Origin: Candidatus Sulfopaludibacter sp. SbA3
GTDB taxonomy: Bacteria; Acidobacteriota; Terriglobia; 20CM-2-55-15
Length of the DNA: 5,189 nucleotides
Reading direction: 5' to 3'
NCBI GenBank assembly: GCA_945861845.1
Contig: CAMAWS010000277.1
Span: forward strand, 1-5,189
Shown here piece after piece: positions 1 through 5,189 of the stretch; position 1 is the stretch's first letter; every line of letters starts with the position of its first letter. The notes under the pieces were generated by a model. The model had not been told where the DNA came from. It was given only the letters and a program-made list of their open reading frames with translations, and made no database searches. A program made the position numbers and the translations under genes.

Positions 1-2857
1 TTCCCGAAATCCGCCAGCCGGTACCCAGCACCCGCAGGGTCGAGTTGGCAAAGGTCGGAGTCTCGTACACGGAAGACATATTGAAATTGTGCCGCCGGTC
101 CAATTCGCAATTACCGCGATTCAGACCGCGCTGGTCGGGAACTCCTCCGGTTGTGGTCTGAATGACATCGGCGTATCCCTCGTCGATGCAGTGCGACCAC
201 GTGTAGTTGCCCTGTATGGTTACGCCGCGGCTGCGCCGCCGCTGTATTGAGAGCACCATCCCGTTAAAACTGCGCGTTCCGCCATCGCTGATCAGACCGA
301 TGTTACTGAAGGCTGCTCCGCGGGTTTGATTTTCCAGAGATAACAAGCGCCGCTGGTTGGCATTGGAAGTCTGCGAACACGGCGTAAAGGTCCGGCCTGC
401 AAGCACGCAACTTGCACGGGGATCATAGACGACTGGATTGACCTGTTCTCCTGTCAACTGGTGAATCACGCTGCTTCCGAGGTAGTTCCCCGACACAAGC
501 CAGTCGGTTCCGACCTGCTTCTGGATACTCACATTCCATTGATGAATGTAGGAGTTCTTCAGATCCACGGGAATTATCGTGTAGGCCGTGGCCGTAGGGA
601 ATGAGACGTTCGCATTAATGGTTACCGGGAACGGACTTCCTCCAGGATAGCCTTGCCACGGATCCTCAAAACCACCGACTGGATTTGGGATACTGACGCT
701 GACATTTCGAGGCGGCGTGTTTCGGAGCCCGCCGAAGTTGTTGAAGTGGGGATAGTCAAAAAATATCCCGTATGCTGCTCGAACTACCATCAGGCCATCG
801 CCGTTCGGATCCAATGACAAGCCGAGGCGCGGCGCAAAGTGCATCCACCGGGTCTCGTTCTGCGACGTTCCGATGTTGGGAACTCCAGGATCGCCCGCGA
901 ACAAGATTCCCGCGGGAGCGTTCTTGAACACGGTGCTCTGAAGTCCCTGGTCGAACGCTTTCTTGTCGAAACGGGGAGTCAGTGCATTGGCGTCATAGGG
1001 CCACATGAACGGCTCCCATCGCAGCCCCGCGTTAACCGTAAGCCTGGAATTGGCCTTCCAGGTGTCCTGCAGGTAAAGTCCGATGTAATTCTGGCGGGGA
1101 TACTGTGTCGAAATCTGGCTCTGAACCCACGAGTTCGGCTTTCCAATCATGAAGTCGCCCAGCGCCAGCCCGGTATTCGTGGAGTTGAAGTTGATCTGGC
1201 CTGCAGCCGACGTGCTCGCCGTATAGTTCATCATCGAGTGGATAAAGTTCGCTCCAAACCCGATCTGGTGTGCGCCGCGGATCCAGCTCAAGTCCTCGGC
1301 AAACTGATAAACGGTCGAGTTCGTTACACCTGGAGCGTGATTTGCTCCTGTGGCCCAAGCGCCTGTTACGGTGGAAAGCACCAACTTGGGATAATCCGCC
1401 GGGTAGTACACGCTCTTTACGCCCAGGTCGCTCAAGGTAAAGAGGTCGTTTTTGATCGTCTTCGGATTGATCGTGCGAAGCAGGGTCGAACGGAAGGAAC
1501 TCACGAAATTCGCGCTAATCGAATACGTGTCGCCAAGAACGAGTGAATGGGCTCTGCGGATATAGTCCGGCTGCGTCATTGAAAACCATGTCTTGCCATC
1601 GTAGTCACTGGGCTGATCAATGCCCGCCCGCTCGTAACGGCCGAACAACGAGTGTTTTTCGCTCCGCTGGTAGTCAACCCGTGCCACGGTCATTTGTTCG
1701 TCGAGGTTGCTCTTTCGCGCAAACAGAAGCCTGCCGCAAGGATCGGCCGTCGACGGCGTGCGTTTGATCAGGTTCACTGCCGGCGCCGAGAATAACGCGG
1801 GATCGATCCGGTTATTGATGAACGGCGCGCGCAACGTAATCTGGCGCCCCTGGTTACATGACGGAGATGAAACAGTAGTCCAGTCACCAGCAAGCATCTG
1901 TGCAGTTGGAACATATCCGGTTATCTCATTCGGCGCTGAACGCTGAAGCGTTGTCTGGTGACCGGCAAAGAAAAAGACTTTATTCCTGACGATCGGCCCG
2001 CCGACCACACCTCCAAACTGATTGCGCTTCAAGCCGTCTCTCTCTGCCGCGAATGCATTTCGCGCGTTGAAGACCTTGTTACGCACGAATTCGAACAGGC
2101 TGCCGTGAAAGCTGTTCGTGCCGGATTTCGTCACTGCGTTGACGGCGCCCGCCGAATGCTGCCCGTACTGGGCCGGCACGGCGCTGGTTTCCACTTTGAA
2201 CTCCTGCAGCGCGTCCGGGAATGGCAATGGCAGATTCAGATTTCCGTAGGGATCATTGTGCGTACCGCCATCCAGCAAATAGGTCAGGCCATTGTTCAAA
2301 CCGCCGCCCACCGAAATACTGTCGGTGGGCCAGGTGCGGCTTGTCGTCTGAGCCCCGCCACCAACGGCCGCGCCGGAAAGAATGATCAACTCGGTAACCT
2401 GCCGGCCATTGAGTGGCAATTCGAGCACACGAACATTGTCGATCAGTTGCCCTACGCCGGTGGCCCGAGTCTCCACAAGGGCAGCGTCCGCCTGAACTTC
2501 GACGGTCTCGGAAACCTGTCCTACTTCCAGGCTGACATTTATAAGTGGATTGCTGCCGACGGCCAGTACGATTCCGGTTTGCGCGAAGGTGCGGAACCCG
2601 GGAAGAGTTGCCTCCAGCCGATATGGACCGATCGGAAGGTTCGGCATTGTGTACGAACCTGTTTCATTCGTTACCACTGTCCGTGTGAGGCCTGTGTCGG
2701 CCTGGGTCGCGGTCACTTCCACTCCGGGCAACACTGCGCCGCTTTGATCGCTCACCCTGCCGCTAATCTGTGCCGTTGACTGCGCCCAGACTGCCGTAGA
2801 AGCCAGGCACAAGACTAAGAAACACATCCACAGATTCATCCAGATCTGGCGTTTCAT
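1..2857 (-). CDS. Oar-like TonB-dependent outer-membrane receptor with N-terminal carboxypeptidase-regulatory-like domain; C-terminal end outside the window
   Basis: Read by hand, the frame from ATG at 2857 stays open for 952 codons to the left edge, so the C-terminus is missing; relatives are usually about 1100-1200 residues. Residues 1-25 form a signal peptide (basic MKR start, hydrophobic core, likely cut after VWA). Residues about 30-112 are a carboxypeptidase-regulatory-like beta-sandwich (ISGRVSDQSGAVLPGVEV, then NETGSYTMPNLPIGPY). The plug domain follows, with the PLNGR motif at 148-152, LDGGTHNDPYG at 195-205 and SAGAVNAVTKSGTN ending near 248. The barrel carries family hallmarks: YLQDTWK at 595-601, APRLGLSLDPNGDG at 675-688 followed by RAAYGIFFD to 701, and DRRHNFNMS at 920-928. 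Known role of the family: TonB-powered uptake across the outer membrane, or export-related functions in Oar proteins. The substrate cannot be read from sequence; oligo- or polysaccharide is common for such receptors but is a guess here. The start is supported by GGAGG seven bases upstream. No frameshift or internal stop was found. Confidence 0.95.
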   Translation of the reverse strand, partial: MKRQIWMNLWMCFLVLCLASTAVWAQSTAQISGRVSDQSGAVLPGVEVTATQADTGLTRTVVTNETGSYTMPNLPIGPYRLEATLPGFRTFAQTGIVLAVGSNPLINVSLEVGQVSETVEVQADAALVETRATGVGQLIDNVRVLELPLNGRQVTELIILSGAAVGGGAQTTSRTWPTDSISVGGGLNNGLTYLLDGGTHNDPYGNLNLPLPFPDALQEFKVETSAVPAQYGQHSAGAVNAVTKSGTNSFHGSLFEFVRNKVFNARNAFAAERDGLKRNQFGGVVGGPIVRNKVFFFAGHQTTLQRSAPNEITGYVPTAQMLAGDWTTVSSPSCNQGRQITLRAPFINNRIDPALFSAPAVNLIKRTPSTADPCGRLLFARKSNLDEQMTVARVDYQRSEKHSLFGRYERAGIDQPSDYDGKTWFSMTQPDYIRRAHSLVLGDTYSISANFVSSFRSTLLRTINPKTIKNDLFTLSDLGVKSVYYPADYPKLVLSTVTGAWATGANHAPGVTNSTVYQFAEDLSWIRGAHQIGFGANFIHSMMNYTASTSAAGQINFNSTNTGLALGDFMIGKPNSWVQSQISTQYPRQNYIGLYLQDTWKANSRLTVNAGLRWEPFMWPYDANALTPRFDKKAFDQGLQSTVFKNAPAGILFAGDPGVPNIGTSQNETRWMHFAPRLGLSLDPNGDGLMVVRAAYGIFFDYPHFNNFGGLRNTPPRNVSVSIPNPVGGFEDPWQGYPGGSPFPVTINANVSFPTATAYTIIPVDLKNSYIHQWNVSIQKQVGTDWLVSGNYLGSSVIHQLTGEQVNPVVYDPRASCVLAGRTFTPCSQTSNANQRRLLSLENQTRGAAFSNIGLISDGGTRSFNGMVLSIQRRRSRGVTIQGNYTWSHCIDEGYADVIQTTTGGVPDQRGLNRGNCELDRRHNFNMSSVYETPTFANSTLRVLGTGWRISG

Positions 2858-2864
2858 ACTGTCC

Positions 2865-2869
2865 CCTCC
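2865..2869 (-). promoter_or_regulatory. Ribosome binding site of the TonB-dependent receptor
   Basis: GGAGG on the minus strand, within TGGAGGGGACAGT, sits seven bases before the ATG at 2857. Together with the signal peptide that begins immediately, this fixes the start codon. Confidence 0.8.
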
Positions 2870-2887
2870 ATTGTCTCTTCAGTTTCA

Positions 2888-2900
2888 CGGGCGAAGCCCG
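2888..2900 (-). other. Small GC-rich hairpin in the receptor's 5' leader
   Basis: The minus strand reads CGGGC TTC GCCCG, a perfect 5-bp stem with a 3-base loop, 30 bases upstream of the start codon and downstream of the candidate promoter. No poly-T follows, so it is not a clear terminator or attenuator. It shares the string GCGGGCTT with the larger hairpin at 3013-3040, which may mean both derive from one small palindromic repeat family. Confidence 0.45.
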
Positions 2901-2948
2901 CTCTCTAGTAAAACCAGCTCCAAATTGTTGTTCTGAAAAACTGGACGG

Positions 2949-2977
2949 AGTAGATAACACTCCATAACCCATGTCAA
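2949..2977 (-). promoter_or_regulatory. Candidate sigma70-type promoter for the TonB-dependent receptor
   Basis: The minus strand shows TTGACA at 2977-2972 (perfect -35 consensus), a 17-base spacer, and TCTACT at 2954-2949 (4 of 6 matches to TATAAT). Transcription would start near 2942, giving a leader of about 85 bases. Its place between the hairpin after the propeller gene and the receptor start supports separate expression of the receptor. The -10 match is only moderate. Confidence 0.5.
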
Positions 2978-3012
2978 CAGGATCAGGAATGAAAACAGAG
3001 GCAGGGAGTTCC

Positions 3013-3040
3013 ATGGGCGCGGGACTAAGCCCGCGCCCAT
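3013..3040 (-). terminator. Perfect 11-bp GC-rich hairpin just after the propeller gene; possible terminator or REP-like palindrome
   Basis: The arms ATGGGCGCGGG (3013-3023) and CCCGCGCCCAT (3030-3040) are exact reverse complements around the 6-base loop ACTAAG. The stem begins 8 bases after the stop codon at 3049, the usual place for a transcription terminator of the minus-strand gene. No run of T follows on the minus strand (the next bases are GGAACTCC), so it is not a classical Rho-independent terminator. It could instead protect the 3' end of the mRNA or be a copy of a dispersed palindromic repeat. Confidence 0.5.
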
Positions 3041-3048
3041 AGGTCCAT

Positions 3049-3870
3049 CTATTCAAACATCTCAGGAAAGTAGAACGTCACCATGCGGTTTGCCGCTCCG
3101 CTTGTGGCGATGAGTTCCTTATGAGCAGGGATCAGGGTGATTCCAGAGGTCGCAATTCCCGCCAGCTGTTGAACTGGGATTCTCCAGCGAGGCGGAACGT
3201 CGCCGTTGTCGTTGACACTCCAGACGCCCAGGGAGCCTCCTCCCGCTCCGGTCACGATCCAGCCCTTCGGGCCGTAGACCTGGGGTTGACCGCCTCCAGC
3301 GACTCCACTCTTCGGACCCTGGATGACGCGTAACGGCTTGGTATTTCCGCTGGCCATACGATCAAAAATCAAGATCGCTCCCCCGCTCCTTACGATCACG
3401 AGATTGTGGGTGGAATCGATACCTACCGACGGATGGCCTCGAACCGATCCTTTAATCAGCGTATCCGGCCCGCCAAGAACTCGCTTAGGCGCCACATTGC
3501 CGTTCGCCAACCGATCGAATACCAGGATGTCCGCAACACCAGGGCCCCGGCTCGTTGCGACCGGGACGTAGATCTCACCGTGGACTTCATCGAAATTCAT
3601 CTCGTCGTTGCCGTCATAAGCGGTGCCCTGAATCTGAGTACGCGATCCCTGGATGACTCGAAGGGGCGGTTCCTCGCCGTTGGCTCCTCCTCGAAATGTC
3701 AGTACTGCCTGCGCGAGAGGGCTGTTGACGATGATTTCATCGTTAATGGAGTCATAGGCCAGACTGTGCATCGTCCGGCTGATCATTGTCTTCTGACCTT
3801 CAAGTACTCGAGTGGGCAGGGTATTTTCTTTCGCCAACCTGGCGAAGGCCGCAATTACCGGCGTATTCAC
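3049..3870 (-). CDS. Beta-propeller (NHL-like repeat) protein, C-terminal part, in frame with the upstream part and separated from it by one TGA
   Basis: This frame begins with GTG directly after the TGA and ends at TAG (3051-3049), 273 residues. It has no signal peptide and no clear ribosome binding site at the GTG; the first residues (VNTPVIAAF) are the next strand of the blade begun before the stop. Blade tails are visible at about residues 20-25 (TRVLEG), 69-75 (PLRVIQG), 128-134 (PKRVLGG), 179-185 (PLRVIQG) and a divergent one near 226-231. The last blade (about 237-273) lacks a tail strand and ends MVTFYFPEMFE. Conserved strands such as ILVFDRLANGN and ILIFDRMASGN match those of the upstream part. 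It is most likely the rear half of the same secreted protein, present only if the TGA is read through or is not real in the organism. Internal re-initiation, for example at the ATG at residue 29, is conceivable but would give an unexported fragment with an incomplete first blade. Confidence 0.8.
   Translation of the reverse strand: MNTPVIAAFARLAKENTLPTRVLEGQKTMISRTMHSLAYDSINDEIIVNSPLAQAVLTFRGGANGEEPPLRVIQGSRTQIQGTAYDGNDEMNFDEVHGEIYVPVATSRGPGVADILVFDRLANGNVAPKRVLGGPDTLIKGSVRGHPSVGIDSTHNLVIVRSGGAILIFDRMASGNTKPLRVIQGPKSGVAGGGQPQVYGPKGWIVTGAGGGSLGVWSVNDNGDVPPRWRIPVQQLAGIATSGITLIPAHKELIATSGAANRMVTFYFPEMFE
3830..3846 (-). other. Hairpin 30 bases downstream of the in-frame TGA
   Basis: On the minus strand TTCGCC, loop AGGTT, GGCGAA form a perfect 6-bp stem. 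The loop starts 30 bases after the TGA and has G as its second base. This fits, as far as I recall them, the loose published constraints for bacterial SECIS elements, but such short hairpins arise often by chance in GC-rich coding DNA. It lies within codons for AAFARLAKE of the propeller protein. It is recorded as a structure only; a function is unproven. Confidence 0.3.
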
Positions 3871-3873
3871 TCA
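3871..3873 (-). other. In-frame TGA interrupting the beta-propeller gene
   Basis: On the minus strand the codons read CTG GTG CCG AAC TGA GTG AAT ACG CCG. Both sides are in the same frame, so one substitution is enough to explain the interruption. Equivalent loops in neighbouring blades read VANDVGNSVLVF and VSNMGNSTASAF, so the TGA falls in a loop between two strands of blade 7. No TCA, TTA or CTA codon occurs in this gene from 5142 down to 3406, which makes a Ser(TCA) or Leu(TTA) ancestor of the TGA less likely than TGC/TGT (Cys), TGG, CGA, AGA or GGA. A nonsense mutation or a sequence error is the simplest reading. Confidence 0.9.
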
Positions 3874-5189
3874 GTTCGGCACCAGCAACTCTTCCCGCTT
3901 ACTGTCATAGGCTACAGCCTGGGGCTTGCCGAATTTCAGAGATTTCCTCCCAACCGGCGCACTCCGAATCGTGCGGATTGGCGCAACGTCCCCGCTAGCC
4001 GACAGCGAGAAAGCCGAGGCGGTCGAGTTGCCCATGTTGGAAACCCAGACCTCTTTGTTCTTGGTGTCGACAGATATGCCGGCAGGATGATCCAAGCCAG
4101 CCTTGCTTCCTTTGATGACTTTCATGGGGGCTACGTCACCATTATCGGTTCCGCGAAACACAAGAACCGAGTTGCCGACGTCATTGGCAACCCAGAGATT
4201 GCCGGTTTCCGGATCCAGCGACATTCCTCCCATCCAGTTCAACTGAGTCTTGGGCCCCTGAATGGTCCGCAGCGGAGCAGCATCACCCTTTGCATCGAGT
4301 GCAAAAACCGTAATCGAAGGGGAAAGGAACTTGCCGGTACCGGCGACGGTGTGGTCGCTGAAATTACCCCAGTTGCCCACGAATATCAGCTTTCTTTGGC
4401 TATCAACTGCAACGCCGTGGACGTCCGACAACCCGGTGTGTGGCCCTTCGATGACGCGCAGCGGCTGCTCATCTCCAGAAGCTCCCTTACGGAACACCAG
4501 CAGCCTCGGTGGGTACTGGTTCGTGGAATAGAGTTCCTGTCTCTCCTCGTCGATGGTCACCTGGAAGCCACGATGGGGAACTTTCAAGATCCGCATCGGC
4601 TCGGTATTCCCCTCGGCTCCTGCACGAAACGTGAAGATGGCGTCCGCCGTGTCCATTGCCACGGAATAGATTTCGCCGTTCTTCGGGTCGATATAAAGAC
4701 CGTTGTTGTACTCGTTCTTGGTGTCTTTCCCAATAAGCTGGCGCTTTGGTGTCGCAGCCTCGACGTGGGCTGGCGTGTTCTCCAGGCGATTGAACACCTT
4801 GATACTGAACAGATTCGTATCCTGAAGTACGACTTCGTCGCGAATGGGATCGACTGCGACCGAACTGTAAATAGGATAGGTATCAAAAATCGCCCGCACC
4901 GGAGGGCGAGTGATGTCGATCGTGGACCCGCCATTCTGCCCGGCGGCCTGGACGGACGTTGCATCCAGTGTGGCAAACACACTGCGGTCCTCCAACGCGG
5001 CAATCATGCTGGTATTCGCATCGAACTCCCCGGGGGCGCACACGGCACTGGATTGGGGCAACTCCTGAATGGAAACCAATTGGGCAGAGCCAGTGGTCGC
5101 CAATCCCGGTTCCGAACCGGTTATTGTCCAGTCCTGCCTGTCTGATACTGCCAAGAAGAAGACTCCGATGGCGATTACCGTTACCGCCA
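3871..5189 (-). CDS. Secreted beta-propeller (NHL-like repeat) protein, N-terminal part; start outside the window, ended by in-frame TGA
   Basis: The frame is open from the right edge to TGA at 3873-3871. The 11 codons before a possible TTG start at 5154 encode AVTVIAIGVFF and continue into LAVSD, a signal-peptide core, so the real start lies beyond 5189. Counting Leu/Met at 5154 as residue 1, residues about 5-82 are a low-complexity N-terminal region with one Cys (39). From residue 83 on there are blades of about 45-60 residues, each with a VAVDP-like strand, an (I/L)(Y/W)V strand, an (I/L)xVF strand and a tail such as PLRVIEGP or PLRTIQGP. Six full blades and half of a seventh are present. 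Propellers of this NHL/SMP-30-like shape usually bind ligands or partners, and no catalytic site is evident. The product presumably acts in the periplasm or outside the cell. The repeat pattern continues directly into the frame that ends at 3049, so this is very probably the front part of one interrupted gene. Alternative: a functional truncated protein, unlikely because the break falls inside a blade. Confidence 0.85.
   Translation of the reverse strand, partial: AVTVIAIGVFFLAVSDRQDWTITGSEPGLATTGSAQLVSIQELPQSSAVCAPGEFDANTSMIAALEDRSVFATLDATSVQAAGQNGGSTIDITRPPVRAIFDTYPIYSSVAVDPIRDEVVLQDTNLFSIKVFNRLENTPAHVEAATPKRQLIGKDTKNEYNNGLYIDPKNGEIYSVAMDTADAIFTFRAGAEGNTEPMRILKVPHRGFQVTIDEERQELYSTNQYPPRLLVFRKGASGDEQPLRVIEGPHTGLSDVHGVAVDSQRKLIFVGNWGNFSDHTVAGTGKFLSPSITVFALDAKGDAAPLRTIQGPKTQLNWMGGMSLDPETGNLWVANDVGNSVLVFRGTDNGDVAPMKVIKGSKAGLDHPAGISVDTKNKEVWVSNMGNSTASAFSLSASGDVAPIRTIRSAPVGRKSLKFGKPQAVAYDSKREELLVPN

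Larger units (their letters stand above)
3049..4908 (-). repeat. Array of about twelve degenerate beta-propeller blade repeats (protein level)
   Basis: Each unit has the pattern (V/I)xxD....(E/N)(I/L)(Y/W)V......(I/L)xVF.....G(N/D)..P.R.I.G. Tail strands can be listed in order: RPPVRAI before the first blade, then PKRQLIG, PMRILKV, PLRVIEG, PLRTIQG, PMKVIKG, PIRTIRS, PTRVLEG, PLRVIQG, PKRVLGG, PLRVIQG and PPRWRI. The final C-terminal blade has no tail, which the N-terminal RPPVRAI could supply (velcro closure). That gives twelve blades, with the TGA in the seventh. The units are too diverged at DNA level to count as recent tandem duplications. Confidence 0.75.

Noticed and set aside
839..1546. 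Plus-strand open frame of 235 codons opposite the receptor barrel
   Set aside because: The minus-strand translation contains barrel hallmarks (YLQDTWK, APRLGLSLD) with no break; the plus frame is a shadow.
1958..2779. Plus-strand open frame of 273 codons opposite the receptor's N-terminal half
   Set aside because: The minus strand here encodes an unmistakable signal peptide, regulatory-like domain and plug; the plus-strand product has no family features.
1..2857. Possible frameshift or internal stop in the receptor gene
   Set aside because: Codon-by-codon reading from 2857 to the left edge found a single open frame with family motifs at the expected spacing.
2858..3048. Possible small RNA, riboswitch or tRNA in the intergenic gap
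   Set aside because: Only a promoter, two simple hairpins and a ribosome binding site can be seen; there is no cloverleaf and no known riboswitch core.
2763..3056. Small minus-strand open frame of 97 codons spanning the intergenic gap
   Set aside because: Its second part overlaps the receptor start in another frame, and its first part runs through the palindrome and promoter. There is no ribosome binding site or domain.
3049..3870. The rear propeller frame as an independent gene starting at GTG 3870
   Set aside because: It has no nearby Shine-Dalgarno sequence and no signal peptide. It begins in mid-blade, in frame, directly after the stop of the front half.
3406..5145. Very long plus-strand open frame (579 codons) opposite the propeller gene
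   Set aside because: It is codon-aligned with the sense gene and stays open only because TCA, TTA and CTA are absent there. Its translation shows no recognisable domain, whereas the minus strand encodes clear blade repeats.

Overview
The window looks like a piece of an Acidobacteriota chromosome (Solibacter-like soil bacteria are the closest type I recognise) or of a relative with the same gene families. The reasons are the moderately high GC content, a very large Oar-like TonB-dependent receptor with an N-terminal carboxypeptidase-regulatory-like domain, and a long secreted beta-propeller protein of a style common in that phylum. This placement rests on recognising protein families, not on a search. 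All supported genes lie on the minus strand, and nothing on the plus strand looks coding.

Layout in the direction of transcription (right to left). (1) From the right edge to 3049 there is one reading frame for a secreted protein made of about twelve beta-propeller blades. It is interrupted by a single in-frame TGA at 3873-3871. The frame does not shift: repeat sequence runs straight through the stop, and the codon after it is GTG. A gene caller would therefore report two abutting genes (3871-5189 and 3049-3870). The true start codon lies beyond the right edge, because the last in-window codons encode a hydrophobic signal-peptide-like stretch. (2) A 191-base gap (2858-3048) holds an 11-bp GC-rich perfect hairpin just after the propeller stop codon, a sigma70-like promoter, a small leader hairpin and a good ribosome binding site. 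(3) From 2857 to the left edge runs the TonB-dependent receptor, 952 codons without a stop and cut off at its C-terminal end by the window.

The receptor would sit in the outer membrane and take up a large substrate using TonB energy; its N-terminal domain and plug face the periplasm. The propeller protein is exported and has no recognisable catalytic motif. The two genes are neighbours in the same direction, but the hairpin and the separate promoter argue for separate transcription, so a shared function is only a possibility.

The most notable point is the TGA inside blade 7. Blade counting indicates that the fold closes only if both halves are one protein. The simplest readings are a recent nonsense mutation or a sequence error. 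Programmed readthrough or selenocysteine insertion is a less likely but testable alternative.
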